64,000 bases of DNA from the NCBI GenBank assembly GCA_900540635.1, contig UQGU01000001.1:62001-126000 (forward strand), written 5' to 3'. The notes under the pieces are model-generated. The model saw only the letters and a program-made list of their open reading frames with translations. It made no database searches and had not been told where the DNA came from. Origin of the DNA: an uncultured Eubacteriales bacterium (GTDB lineage: Bacteria > Bacillota > Clostridia > Oscillospirales > Oscillospiraceae). Of this stretch, positions 1 to 8,005 are shown piece after piece; position 1 is the stretch's first letter, and the number at the start of each line of letters is the position of its first letter. The translations under genes were made by a program, and so were the position numbers.

Positions 1-257
1 TTCTCTCATTTGCTTCTCCTTTCGGCTCCCAACCGGGGGCCATGCTTTCTTTTTTCAGCGCTTGCCTGTGTTGTTCTGCCGGAATCCCCCTTGCTTTCGT
101 CCTCTTGCTTTATGCATGTCAACGAACTTTTTCAAAAAAGAAAGCGCCCGTTCCCCTCGGAAAAAGAGCTTTTCCGAAGAAAACGAGCGCCTTTGCTCAT
201 TGTTTCGCATTATAGCACAGAGCAAGTGGGTTGTCAAGGAAAATGGTGCAGGGAAAG

Positions 258-932
258 CTAGGAGAGGAAATCCTCCGGGTTCATGGGCATATCCTGATAG
301 GTGACGGAGAAATGGACATGGGGGCCAAGGGCGGTTTCTGCCAGGGCGCTTGTCCCGACCTCGCCGATCTGCTCTCCCAGCTCCACCGTCTCCCCCACTG
401 CCAGCTCCGGCATCTGGGCAAGGCCCGAATAGGTGGTCTCATAGCCGCCGCTGTGGCGCAGCACCAGGGTGCAGCCCATGAGATCATCCTCCTTCACCGC
501 CGTCACGGTCCCGTCGGCTGCCGCCAGGACGGGGGTTCCCGCCTCCGCGCCGTAGTCCACGCCATTGTGCACCCGCCAGTCCCGGGTGGTCTCATTGTAG
601 CTCAGCGCGTCCATGGAGTAGACGGCGGCCTCGCTGCCCTGAACCGGCAGGCCGGTTTTCAATGGCTTCGAGGGGACCGTCGCCTGGGTCTGGGGCGGCT
701 GGGTTTCCGCCCGGCTGGGGGCGGTCCCCTTTGTTTCCGGCTGCTCCGTGGCCGCCGCAGTGGTTTCACCGGTCCGGAGCACCACCTCCTGGGTTTCCAG
801 CAGGGAGACCTGCTCCACCTTCTTCTGATTGTTCCGGTACACATAGCCCGTGATCCCGATAGCTGCCGCACACAGGACCAGGGCTATGTAGTAGCCCTTT
901 CCTCCGATTCCGAAGGTTTTGTTATTGCGCAT
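258..932 (-). CDS. M23 (LytM-type) peptidase, SpoIIQ-like membrane protein
   Basis: The 224-residue protein has a short charged N-terminus, one membrane segment (about residues 14-32), a Pro/Thr/Gln-rich linker (50-95) and a C-terminal LytM domain. The zinc ligands of the family are intact: H122 and D126 in the HNGVD motif and the HVH pair at 205-207. The ATG follows GGAGG by nine bases. Architecture and size match clostridial SpoIIQ, the forespore protein that faces SpoIIIAH during engulfment; a general cell-wall endopeptidase is the alternative. No sporulation neighbour lies in view, so the SpoIIQ name rests on architecture alone. Confidence 0.75.
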   Translation of the reverse strand: MRNNKTFGIGGKGYYIALVLCAAAIGITGYVYRNNQKKVEQVSLLETQEVVLRTGETTAAATEQPETKGTAPSRAETQPPQTQATVPSKPLKTGLPVQGSEAAVYSMDALSYNETTRDWRVHNGVDYGAEAGTPVLAAADGTVTAVKEDDLMGCTLVLRHSGGYETTYSGLAQMPELAVGETVELGEQIGEVGTSALAETALGPHVHFSVTYQDMPMNPEDFLS

Positions 933-1002
933 TTTTCAGCACCTCCGAGGCTGAGTATAGCCAGGTTTTCCCGTGTTTAATCAGGGGAGCTGAAAAATCC
1001 TT

Positions 1003-1196
1003 AACCTTCCTCATCGGGGAAGGTTGGGAGAAAAAGCTTCCCCTACGGGGGAGCTGGCAGGGCGCAGCCCTGACTGAGGAGGGGCGTAATGAGCGGGAGC
1101 AGTGGGAAAAAACGCAACATACGAACCGCTCACTCCCGCAACGCCCCTCTTCCACCGCTGCGGCGGTCCCCCTTCCCCGCTGGGGAAGGTTAGGAG
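1003..1196. repeat. Gene-less hairpin repeat (same family as the DUF559 element ends)
   Basis: This fills most of the 933-1316 gap. It opens with a CCTTCC/GGGGAAGG hairpin, continues with AGCTTCCCC-tac-GGGGGAGCT, a second hairpin (CAGGG-cgca-CCCTG), then ACTGAGGAGGGGCG. About 50 bases later the GAGGGGCG stretch recurs in inverted orientation, followed by a GCCGCAGC-type hairpin and CCTTCCCC-agc-GGGGAAGG. The two halves make a fold-back element of about 190 bp with no convincing reading frame. Similar ends occur at 31147-31406, 37673-37712 and 48971-49430. Confidence 0.7.
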
Positions 1197-1237
1197 AAAT
1201 TGATACCTAAACTTTACGTTTTCCCATGAAAATTTTA

Positions 1238-1265
1238 TTGACAACCGGGAAAAATGCGATATAGT
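1238..1265 (+). promoter_or_regulatory. Sigma-A-type promoter of potABCD
   Basis: TTGACA at 1238-1243 and TATAGT at 1260-1265 with a 16-base spacer, about 50 bases before the potA start. A further TATACT at 1266-1271 overlaps it, so the exact -10 is uncertain. Confidence 0.6.
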
Positions 1266-1316
1266 TATACTGTCGTTTTTCGACATATTTTTGATAAAAA
1301 GAAACGGGGGAGGATA

Positions 1317-2438
1317 ATGTCCAAGGAACTCATCAGGCTCCGGGATCTTACCATGGAGTTCGACGGGGAACGCATTCTCGACGGCATCAATCTTTACATC
1401 AACGATCACGAATTTTTAACCCTGCTCGGCCCCTCCGGCTGCGGCAAAACCACCACACTGCGGATCATCGGCGGCTTTCTAACGCCCACATCCGGCACGG
1501 TGACATTTGATGGGAAAACGATCAATGATGTACCGCCCTATAAGCGGCAGATCAATACGGTATTTCAGCGATATGCGTTGTTCCCGCACTTAGACGTTTA
1601 TGATAACGTGGCATTCGGTCTTAAAATCAACAAGGTTCCCAAAGCGGAAATAGACCAGCGAGTGCGGGAAATGCTGGAAATCGTCAGTCTCAAGGGTTAT
1701 GAAAACCGGCGAATCGACGCCCTGTCCGGCGGCCAGCAGCAGCGTGTGGCCATTGCCCGCGCCCTGGTGAACCGCCCCAAGGTACTGCTTCTGGACGAGC
1801 CTCTGGGTGCTTTGGACCTGCGGCTGCGCAAGGACATGCAGAATGAACTGAAGCGCATCCAGCAGGCCATGGGCATTACCTTTATTTATGTGACCCACGA
1901 CCAGGAAGAGGCACTGTCCATGTCCGACACCATCGTTGTCATGGACAAGGGCCGCATCCAGCAGATCGGCAGGCCCGAGGATATCTACAACGAGCCCAAG
2001 AATGCCTTTGTGGCAGACTTCATCGGTGAAAGCAATATCCTCGACGGCGTGATGCTGGAGGACTACCGGGTGCAGTTCTTTGGCCGGACCTTTGTGTGCG
2101 TAGACAAGGGCTTTGAGAAGAACGAGCCCGTGGACGTGGTCATCCGCCCCGAGGATATCGATATTGTGCAGGCTTCCGAGGGCCATCTGGTGGGAACCGT
2201 CACCGGCATCACCTTCAAGGGCCTGAACTATGACATCATCGTGGAGTTCAAGGGCTTCAAGTGGCTGATCCAGACCACGGATTACCACGCCGTCGGCTCC
2301 ACCATCGGCATTCGGTTGAACCCGGAGGATATTCACATCATGCATAAGAGTGAATACTCCGGCCTGTTTGGCGACTACAGCTCCTACTCCGCCGAGTATG
2401 ACGAGCTGACGGAGGATGCCGGGAATGAAGAAGACTAA
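1317..2438 (+). CDS. potA: Spermidine/putrescine ABC transporter ATPase PotA
   Basis: The 373-residue cytoplasmic ATPase drives polyamine import by PotBC. Visible motifs are Walker [10 protein letters not shown] (38-46), signature LSGGQ (136-140), Walker B LLLDEP (157-162) and a C-terminal TOBE-like region from about residue 240. The ATG at 1317 sits behind GGGGGAGG; an in-frame extension to 1254 runs through the promoter and is not used. It is the first gene of a tight potABCD operon, overlapping potB by 14 bases. The assignment to polyamines rather than another small solute rests on the operon with a PotD-type binding protein. Confidence 0.93.
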   Translation: MSKELIRLRDLTMEFDGERILDGINLYINDHEFLTLLGPSGCGKTTTLRIIGGFLTPTSGTVTFDGKTINDVPPYKRQINTVFQRYALFPHLDVYDNVAFGLKINKVPKAEIDQRVREMLEIVSLKGYENRRIDALSGGQQQRVAIARALVNRPKVLLLDEPLGALDLRLRKDMQNELKRIQQAMGITFIYVTHDQEEALSMSDTIVVMDKGRIQQIGRPEDIYNEPKNAFVADFIGESNILDGVMLEDYRVQFFGRTFVCVDKGFEKNEPVDVVIRPEDIDIVQASEGHLVGTVTGITFKGLNYDIIVEFKGFKWLIQTTDYHAVGSTIGIRLNPEDIHIMHKSEYSGLFGDYSSYSAEYDELTEDAGNEED

Positions 2439-3249
2439 ATCTCTGCTGCTGAGCACCCCATACCTCGTCTGGATGGTGGTGTTTACCCTGATTCCCCTGG
2501 GCGTGGTTGCCTACTATGCCCTGACAGACCCCGCCACCGGGGCCTTCTCCCTGGGCAATGTGAAGAGCCTGGGCATGTATCTGCCCGTTCTGTGGAAATC
2601 CATCGGGTATTCCCTGGTGTCCGCCTTTATCTGCCTGCTGCTGGGCTATCCCGTGGCCTACTATATCGCCCACAGAAGCCCCACGGCCCAGAAGTTCCTG
2701 TATATGCTGGTGATGCTGCCCATGTGCATGAGCTTTCTGCTGCGCACCCTGGCCTGGGTGGGCCTGCTGCAGGATACGGGCATTATCAACACCCTGCTTT
2801 CCAAGCTGGGCCTGCCCCGGCTGACCCTGATCCGCACCCCCGGTGCGGTGGTTCTCGGCATGGTGTATAACTATCTGCCCTATATGATCCTGCCCCTGTA
2901 CGCCACGATTCTGAAAATCGACAAGCGGCTCATTGAGGCGGCAGAGGACCTGGGCTGCACCCCTGCCCAGACCTTCGGCAAGGTGGTCCTGCCCCTGAGT
3001 ATGCCGGGCATTCTCTCCGGCATGACCATGGTGTTCGTGCCCGCTGTGTCCACCTTCTACATTTCCCAGAAACTGGGCGGCACCGACACGGTGCTCATCG
3101 GCGACGTCATCGAGCGGCAGTTCAAGCAGGGCAACAACCCCAACCTGGGCGCGGCCCTGAGCCTGGTGCTGATGGTGCTGGTGTTCGTATGCACCGGCAT
3201 TATGAACCGCTTCGGCGGTGACGAGGCGGAAGGAGGCGTGGTGGTATGA
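2425..3249 (+). CDS. potB: Spermidine/putrescine ABC permease PotB
   Basis: This integral membrane protein of 274 residues has about six membrane segments and the permease EAA loop ([14 protein letters not shown]), where the ATPase docks. The ATG at 2425 is chosen because GGAGG at 2411-2415 lies nine bases upstream; the in-frame ATG at 2416 would touch that site. It overlaps the end of potA and its own stop overlaps the potC start (ATGA), which indicates translational coupling. With PotC it forms the heterodimeric channel of the importer. Confidence 0.92.
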   Translation: MKKTKSLLLSTPYLVWMVVFTLIPLGVVAYYALTDPATGAFSLGNVKSLGMYLPVLWKSIGYSLVSAFICLLLGYPVAYYIAHRSPTAQKFLYMLVMLPMCMSFLLRTLAWVGLLQDTGIINTLLSKLGLPRLTLIRTPGAVVLGMVYNYLPYMILPLYATILKIDKRLIEAAEDLGCTPAQTFGKVVLPLSMPGILSGMTMVFVPAVSTFYISQKLGGTDTVLIGDVIERQFKQGNNPNLGAALSLVLMVLVFVCTGIMNRFGGDEAEGGVVV

Positions 3250-4061
3250 AACGAACCAACAGGATCATGACCGTCCTGATCTTCATCTTCCTGTATATCC
3301 CCATGGCCGTGCTGATCGTGGCCTCCTTCAACACCGGCAAGGACATCACGGAATTCCAGGGCTTCACCCTGCGGCAGTATGAGCGGCTTTTCCAGGACCG
3401 GAGCCTATTAAAGCTGCTGGGCAACTCCCTGCTGGTGTCCATCCTTGCCAGCCTCATCGCCACAATTTTCGGTACGATTTCCGCCGTGGGCATTCACAAC
3501 CTGAACCCCAAAATGCGCAAGGCGGCCATGACCCTGACGGATATCCCCATGACCAACCCGGATATCGTCACCGGTGTGTCTCTGAGCCTGCTGTTCGTCT
3601 TTGTAGGCACGAAGATGCTGGGCCAGCGGAACAGCCTGACCTTCTGGACGCTGCTCATTGCCCATGTGACCTTCAATCTGCCCTACGTGATTTTAAACGT
3701 CATGCCCAAGCTCAAGCAGATGGACACCTCTCTGACGGACGCGGCCATGGACCTGGGCTGCACCCCCTGGCAGGCCTTCTTCCGGGTGACCCTCCACGAG
3801 ATCATGCCCGGCGTGGTGTCCGGGGCCATCATGGCCTTTACCATGAGCCTGGATGACTTCGTCATCAGCTATTTCGTCACCGGTCTGGATTTTGTAACAC
3901 TGCCTGTGGAAATCTATTCCTACACGAAAAAGCCCATTCAGCCCAAAATCTACGCCATGTTCACATTGCTGTTCCTGCTGATCTTCGTGCTGATGACCGC
4001 CATGAACCTCATGCAGCTCTTTGCGGACCGCAAAAAAATCGCCGACCGGAAAAAGCATTGA
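3246..4061 (+). CDS. potC: Spermidine/putrescine ABC permease PotC
   Basis: The second channel subunit has 271 residues, about six membrane segments and an EAA loop (TDAAMDLGCTPWQAFF). The start overlaps the potB stop by four bases. A GGGCCGATG/CATCGGCCC hairpin at 4068-4089 lies between this gene and potD. It may act as an mRNA stability element or attenuator, which would fit higher need for the binding protein than for the channel; no long T-run follows it. Confidence 0.92.
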   Translation: MKRTNRIMTVLIFIFLYIPMAVLIVASFNTGKDITEFQGFTLRQYERLFQDRSLLKLLGNSLLVSILASLIATIFGTISAVGIHNLNPKMRKAAMTLTDIPMTNPDIVTGVSLSLLFVFVGTKMLGQRNSLTFWTLLIAHVTFNLPYVILNVMPKLKQMDTSLTDAAMDLGCTPWQAFFRVTLHEIMPGVVSGAIMAFTMSLDDFVISYFVTGLDFVTLPVEIYSYTKKPIQPKIYAMFTLLFLLIFVLMTAMNLMQLFADRKKIADRKKH

Positions 4062-4153
4062 GGCTGCGGGCCGATGTGGGCATCGGCCCCTACGGGTAAA
4101 TTTTCAGCCGACTACTATCATCTTATTATTTTACCATTTAGGAGAGAAAAGCT

Positions 4154-5224
4154 ATGAAGAAAGTAATTTCCGTCTTCCTTGTCCTTGCCACCCTGGTCTG
4201 CCTGTGCGCAGGCTGCGGGAAGAGCAGCGAAAAGACCACCATCTACGTCTACAACTGGGGCCAGTATATCTCCGAGGGAGACGATGGCTCCATCGATGTG
4301 ATCGCAGAGTTCGAGAAGAAGTACCCCAACATCAAGGTTCAGTACTCCACCTTCGATTCCAACGAGACCATGTATGCCAAGCTGAAAAACGGCGGCATCA
4401 CCGTGGACGTGGTCATCCCCTCTGACTATATGATCGGCCGGATGCGCCAGGAGGGTATGCTTCAGGAGCTGAACTACGACAACATCCCCAACGCCCAGTA
4501 TATTGACGATGCCTACCGGGGCCTGGCCTTTGACCCGGAGGACAAGTTCTCCGTACCCTACACCTGGGGCACCACCGGCATCATCTACAACAGCAAGTAC
4601 GTGGACGAGGCCGATGTCACCGGCTGGGAGCTGCTGTGGAATGAGAAGTACGCCGGGAAGATCCTGATGTTCGACAATTCCCGGGATGCCTTCGGCATTG
4701 CCGAGTATCTGCTGGGCTACTCCGTGAACTCCACCGACTCCGCCGAGCTTCAGGCCTGCGCCGACAAGCTGGCCGAGCAGAAGCCTGTTGTGCAGCAGTA
4801 CGTCATGGACCAGATCTTCGACGCCATGGAGAACGAGGAGGCCTGGATCGCCCCCTACTATGCCGGCGACTATCTGACCATGGTGGAGGAGAACCCGGAC
4901 CTCCGGTTCTTCCGCCCCGAGGACCAGGGCTACAACATCTTTGTAGACGGCATCTGCATCCCCACCTGCGCCAAGGAGAAGGAAGCCGCCGAGACCTTCA
5001 TCAACTTCCTGATCGACCCCGAGATCTGCGCCAAGAACCTGGACTTCCTGGGCTACTCCGTGCCGGAAACCGAGGCCAAGCAGTACCTGGATGCCGAATT
5101 GGTTGCCAATGAAGTGGCCTATCCCAGTGAGGAGCAGCTGCGCAACGCCACCTCCTTCGACTTCCTGCCCGAGGAAACCTCCCGGGAGATGGAGAGCCTG
5201 TTCATGACCGTGCGGAACGGCTAA
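4154..5224 (+). CDS. potD: Spermidine/putrescine-binding lipoprotein PotD
   Basis: This 356-residue lipoprotein starts with a signal peptide and a lipobox ending at C21 (LCAGC). The mature part opens with YVYNWGQYI, typical of the polyamine-binding family, which captures spermidine or putrescine outside the membrane for PotBC. AGGAGA lies eight bases before the ATG. It is the last gene of potABCD and is followed at once by a strong terminator. The family also contains binders of other cations, so exact ligand preference is not readable here. Confidence 0.93.
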   Translation: MKKVISVFLVLATLVCLCAGCGKSSEKTTIYVYNWGQYISEGDDGSIDVIAEFEKKYPNIKVQYSTFDSNETMYAKLKNGGITVDVVIPSDYMIGRMRQEGMLQELNYDNIPNAQYIDDAYRGLAFDPEDKFSVPYTWGTTGIIYNSKYVDEADVTGWELLWNEKYAGKILMFDNSRDAFGIAEYLLGYSVNSTDSAELQACADKLAEQKPVVQQYVMDQIFDAMENEEAWIAPYYAGDYLTMVEENPDLRFFRPEDQGYNIFVDGICIPTCAKEKEAAETFINFLIDPEICAKNLDFLGYSVPETEAKQYLDAELVANEVAYPSEEQLRNATSFDFLPEETSREMESLFMTVRNG

Positions 5225-5245
5225 GGCGCTTTTCAAGCAGAACAC

Positions 5246-5287
5246 AAGGCCCCGACGGTGCACGCCATCGGGGCCTTGACTTTTTCT
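5246..5287 (+). terminator. Intrinsic terminator of potABCD
   Basis: Perfect arms AAGGCCCCGA (5246-5255) and TCGGGGCCTT (5268-5277) are followed by a T-rich run from 5281. Its 3' arm overlaps the -35 box of the small RNA promoter just downstream. Confidence 0.85.
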
Positions 5288-5451
5288 TGCTGCCGGTCTA
5301 TAATAAGCGTACAAGGAGATGCCCGCTGCAAACAGGCACCTCCCCGTGGTGGAAACCCGACGGTTGCCACACTACATATGGCTTACAGCACCGAGAGATT
5401 AACCCTCAGCACATGAGCCGTCTGCTAGCGACAGACGGCTCACTTCTTTTT
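5276..5451 (+). ncRNA. Small RNA, antisense-RNA-like partner, cassette copy 1 (with its promoter)
   Basis: A consensus promoter is present: TTGACT at 5276-5281, 17 bases, TATAAT at 5299-5304. The transcript would start near 5311 and run about 140 nt to an intrinsic terminator, GAGCCGTCTG (5415-5424) and CAGACGGCTC (5432-5441) followed by CTTCTTTTT. Near its 5' end GGAGATGCCCGC and GGCACCTCC can pair. The terminator overlaps the stop codon of the peptide gene on the other strand (5440-5442). Copy 2 keeps the same promoter and terminator although the spacer sequence has diverged. No coding capacity is seen in the RNA. Confidence 0.55.
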
Positions 5452-5522
5452 ATCGTGCAGATACAGCACGAGAGACACAATGCTGGCAATGGAACCCAAG
5501 GCCCCAAGGACAGGACAGCCAT
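5440..5522 (-). pseudogene. Small hydrophobic peptide, copy 1, frameshifted
   Basis: Starting at the ATG at 5522, the frame is broken by a 5-base duplication (GTCCT twice). Without it the product would be 25 residues: M-A-V-LGALGSIAS-IVSLVLYL-H-DKKK. Copies at 28823-28900 and 30369-30446 have the undamaged length of 78 bases. It has one membrane-spanning stretch and a lysine tail, a shape common among type I toxins. No ribosome site is visible. It converges on the small RNA described at 5276-5451. Confidence 0.5.
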
Positions 5523-5726
5523 TTTACGGCTGCCCACAGCTTATCAAAAAAGCCTCGCAGAGTTTGGCGGCGTAAGCCGCCAAATAAAATCAAATCATTT
5601 TCTGTCGGGGCGTGTACCTGAGACGAAATTTGTCAAGGGTGTTTTTTGCTCATCCGTCATAGTTGCAACCAGATATTCCTCGTGCGTCTGTGGTCTCCAC
5701 AGGGAACTGCGGACGTGCGGCGATTT

Positions 5727-6293
5727 TTACGCGGCCAGACTGTACAGCACTACCCCTGCCAGGGCCGCTCCGGCCATGACCTTGATGGGGCTGGGCTTCC
5801 ATTTGCGCAGGACGAAGAAGCCGGCGAGGAAGATCACCAGGGCGATCAGGTCAAAGCTGCCCAAATCCGCCGGGAGGGTGCGCTGGCCGTAGAGGGCCAG
5901 GATCAGCAGGGAAATGCCCGCGGAGGCGATCATGGCGATCACCGCGGGACGAAGGCCCGCCAGAACGCCCTGCACGATGCTGAGGCCCCGGAAGCGGTAG
6001 TACACATAGGCCAGGGTCATGACAATGACGCAGGAGGGGAAGATACAGCCGATGGTGGCGATCAGCGCTCCCGGCAGGCCCGCTACCTGAATACCCACGA
6101 AGGTGGCGGCATTCAGGGCGATGGGGCCGGGAGTCATTTCGGCGATGGCCATAATGTCGGCAAAGCCCGTCATGGTCAGCCAGGGGTGAATGTCCACCAC
6201 CTGGTTCTGAATCAGGGGCATGGCGGCATAGCCGCCGCCGATGCTGAACAGGCCCACCTGGGAAAAGCTCCAGAACAGCTCCAGATAGATCAT
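5727..6293 (-). CDS. Chromate transporter family protein, second half-size subunit
   Basis: This 188-residue membrane protein carries the CHR-family pattern (FSIGGGYAAMPLI, MTPGPIALN, GxxGAxxATxG) and about five to six membrane segments. The family includes chromate/sulfate transporters, and many Firmicutes encode it as two adjacent half-size proteins that act together. The ATG at 6293 overlaps the stop of the upstream half (ATGA), so the two are translationally coupled. It is the last gene of the run that begins with the sugar-binding protein; whether it is transcribed with the sulfatase genes is inferred from spacing. Confidence 0.85.
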   Translation of the reverse strand: MIYLELFWSFSQVGLFSIGGGYAAMPLIQNQVVDIHPWLTMTGFADIMAIAEMTPGPIALNAATFVGIQVAGLPGALIATIGCIFPSCVIVMTLAYVYYRFRGLSIVQGVLAGLRPAVIAMIASAGISLLILALYGQRTLPADLGSFDLIALVIFLAGFFVLRKWKPSPIKVMAGAALAGVVLYSLAA

Positions 6294-6856
6294 TTGGCCC
6301 CCTCCTTCTTTTGCAGATACAGGGTATCCAGCGCACCGATGACCCCGCAGACCAGGATGATCACAATGATATTCACGGAGAAAAACCGGGTCGCCACGAA
6401 GGATGCCAGCATGACGACGATGGGCAGCCATCGCTTCTTTTTGAGGATGGGCCAGGCCATATTGATGACCACGTCGAAGATCACCGCCGCTACCCCCGCC
6501 AGCATTCCGGCCATGGCCATGCTCACATACCTATTGGAGCGGAAGGCCTGGTAAAAAGCGGAGATGATGGAAATGATGATCAGCGGCGGCAGGGCCGCAC
6601 CCACCACGGTGATCAGCGCGCCGGGGATCCCGGCCACATGGTAGCCCACCAGAATGGAGGCATTGATGGCGATGGAGCCGGGGCTGGACTGGGCAATGGC
6701 GGTCAGGTCCAGCATTTCCTCCTCCTCAATCCAATGCAACCCTTCCACAAAGCGCTTGCGCATCAGCGGAATAATTATAAAGCCGCCGCCGAAGGTGCAG
6801 GCGCTGAGCTTGAAGGTGGAGAGGAACAGCTGCCAGTATTTTTTTCGTTTGTCCAA
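6290..6856 (-). CDS. Chromate transporter family protein, first half-size subunit
   Basis: The first half-size CHR protein has 188 residues, with TFGGGFIIIPLM near the N-terminus and SSPGSIAINAS in the second conserved segment. It overlaps the downstream half by four bases and follows the sulfatase maturase by 33 bases, close enough for one transcript. Substrate is not known from sequence; sulfate, chromate and other anions are discussed for the family. The position after a sulfatase and its maturase makes sulfate handling an attractive but unproven role. Confidence 0.85.
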   Translation of the reverse strand: MDKRKKYWQLFLSTFKLSACTFGGGFIIIPLMRKRFVEGLHWIEEEEMLDLTAIAQSSPGSIAINASILVGYHVAGIPGALITVVGAALPPLIIISIISAFYQAFRSNRYVSMAMAGMLAGVAAVIFDVVINMAWPILKKKRWLPIVVMLASFVATRFFSVNIIVIILVCGVIGALDTLYLQKKEGAK

Positions 6857-6889
6857 TGGAATCAGTCTCCTTTGAAAACTGCTCCGCGA

Positions 6890-8005
6890 TCAGCGGCGCA
6901 GCCGCAAAGCCTGCGCGATTTCGTACATTCTGGGCAGCGCATAGGGGAAAAAGCGCTGAAAAGCCTTGCAGTAGTAATTGGAATTGTCCGCGACGATCCG
7001 GTCACGCTTACAGCCTCCCCGGCACAACCGTACCCATTCACAGGAGCGGCACGCCGCAGGGGTTTTCCAGCCGTCGGTGAGAAAGACGCGCATTGTTTCG
7101 CCGGAGAGCATGGCTCGGAAGGAATCTTCCCTGACCGTCCCAAGCCGGTACGCATCCAGGCAGAAGAAGTCGCACGGGTAGACAGCGCCGCCGCCCTCTA
7201 CCACCAGATAGGCCCCGCAGGCACCGGTGGTAGAGCAGGTGCTTGCCGGGCTGCCTATGAGCAGATGAATGTAGTCTTCAAACAGACGGATGCTGACATA
7301 GCTGCCGGATTTCCAATCCCGATACCATTCATCAAACAGGCAGCACAAGAACTGACCGTACAGCTCCGAGGAGAGGGAATAGTCCTCCTTTCCCCGGGGG
7401 ACATTCAGCGGATCCAGGCAGGCGATGAACTGGAAATAGCGGATTCCGGTTTCCTTCATGGTCCGATAGGCACCGGCTGCCTTTTTCGCCAGCCGCTTGG
7501 TGACAGCGCACAAGAGGTTGCACGGGACCTGGTATTGATTCAGCAGGGTCAGAGCCTGCGAAACTCGTTCCCAGGTTCCCCCACCGCCGGCATCCAGCCG
7601 CAGCGCGTCGTGGACGGAGGGAATGCCGTCCAGGCTGACACCAACCAGAAAGCCTTCCTCCCGAAAGAACGCGGCCCAGTCCTCCGTAATGGCAAGCCCG
7701 TTTGTCTGGATGGCATACTGGACGCGGACGTGCTTCTGATTGTATTTCCGAACGGTCTGCGTGAAGAACCGGAAGAAGTCCAGCCCCGCCAGGGTAGGTT
7801 CCCCGCCCTGGAAGGCGAGGGAGAGGCTGCCGCCCGGGTTAAGCTCCGCGAAGCACTGGCGGATGAGTGTCTCGGCTGTAGAAAGCGACATCATGCTGCT
7901 GTCTGGACAGGCGCGGTTTTCCTGTTCGTCTCGGTAGAAGCAGTATTGGCAGCGCATATTGCAGAAGCCGGAGGCGGGCTTTACCAATAGCTGGAGCTGC
8001 CTCAT
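6890..8005 (-). CDS. Anaerobic sulfatase-maturating enzyme (radical SAM/SPASM)
   Basis: The enzyme has 371 residues with the radical SAM motif C15-x3-C19-x2-C22 at the N-terminus and a Cys-rich SPASM domain at the C-terminus (including CEWVRLCRGGC), which holds auxiliary iron-sulfur clusters. Enzymes of this type oxidise the active-site Cys or Ser of a sulfatase to formylglycine without oxygen. The gene overlaps the sulfatase stop codon (start 8005, sulfatase ends 8002) and the neighbour has a Cys-type site, so this is very probably its dedicated maturase. It acts in the cytoplasm. Confidence 0.92.
   Translation of the reverse strand: MRQLQLLVKPASGFCNMRCQYCFYRDEQENRACPDSSMMSLSTAETLIRQCFAELNPGGSLSLAFQGGEPTLAGLDFFRFFTQTVRKYNQKHVRVQYAIQTNGLAITEDWAAFFREEGFLVGVSLDGIPSVHDALRLDAGGGGTWERVSQALTLLNQYQVPCNLLCAVTKRLAKKAAGAYRTMKETGIRYFQFIACLDPLNVPRGKEDYSLSSELYGQFLCCLFDEWYRDWKSGSYVSIRLFEDYIHLLIGSPASTCSTTGACGAYLVVEGGGAVYPCDFFCLDAYRLGTVREDSFRAMLSGETMRVFLTDGWKTPAACRSCEWVRLCRGGCKRDRIVADNSNYYCKAFQRFFPYALPRMYEIAQALRLRR

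Noticed and set aside
933..1000. Sporulation sigma-F/G promoter before the SpoIIQ-like gene
   Set aside because: I could not find a pair of boxes with acceptable spacing; TATACT is present but no convincing partner box.
4118..5314. A 398-codon minus-strand frame opposite potD
   Set aside because: Antisense shadow of potD, which has a signal peptide, lipobox and family motifs.
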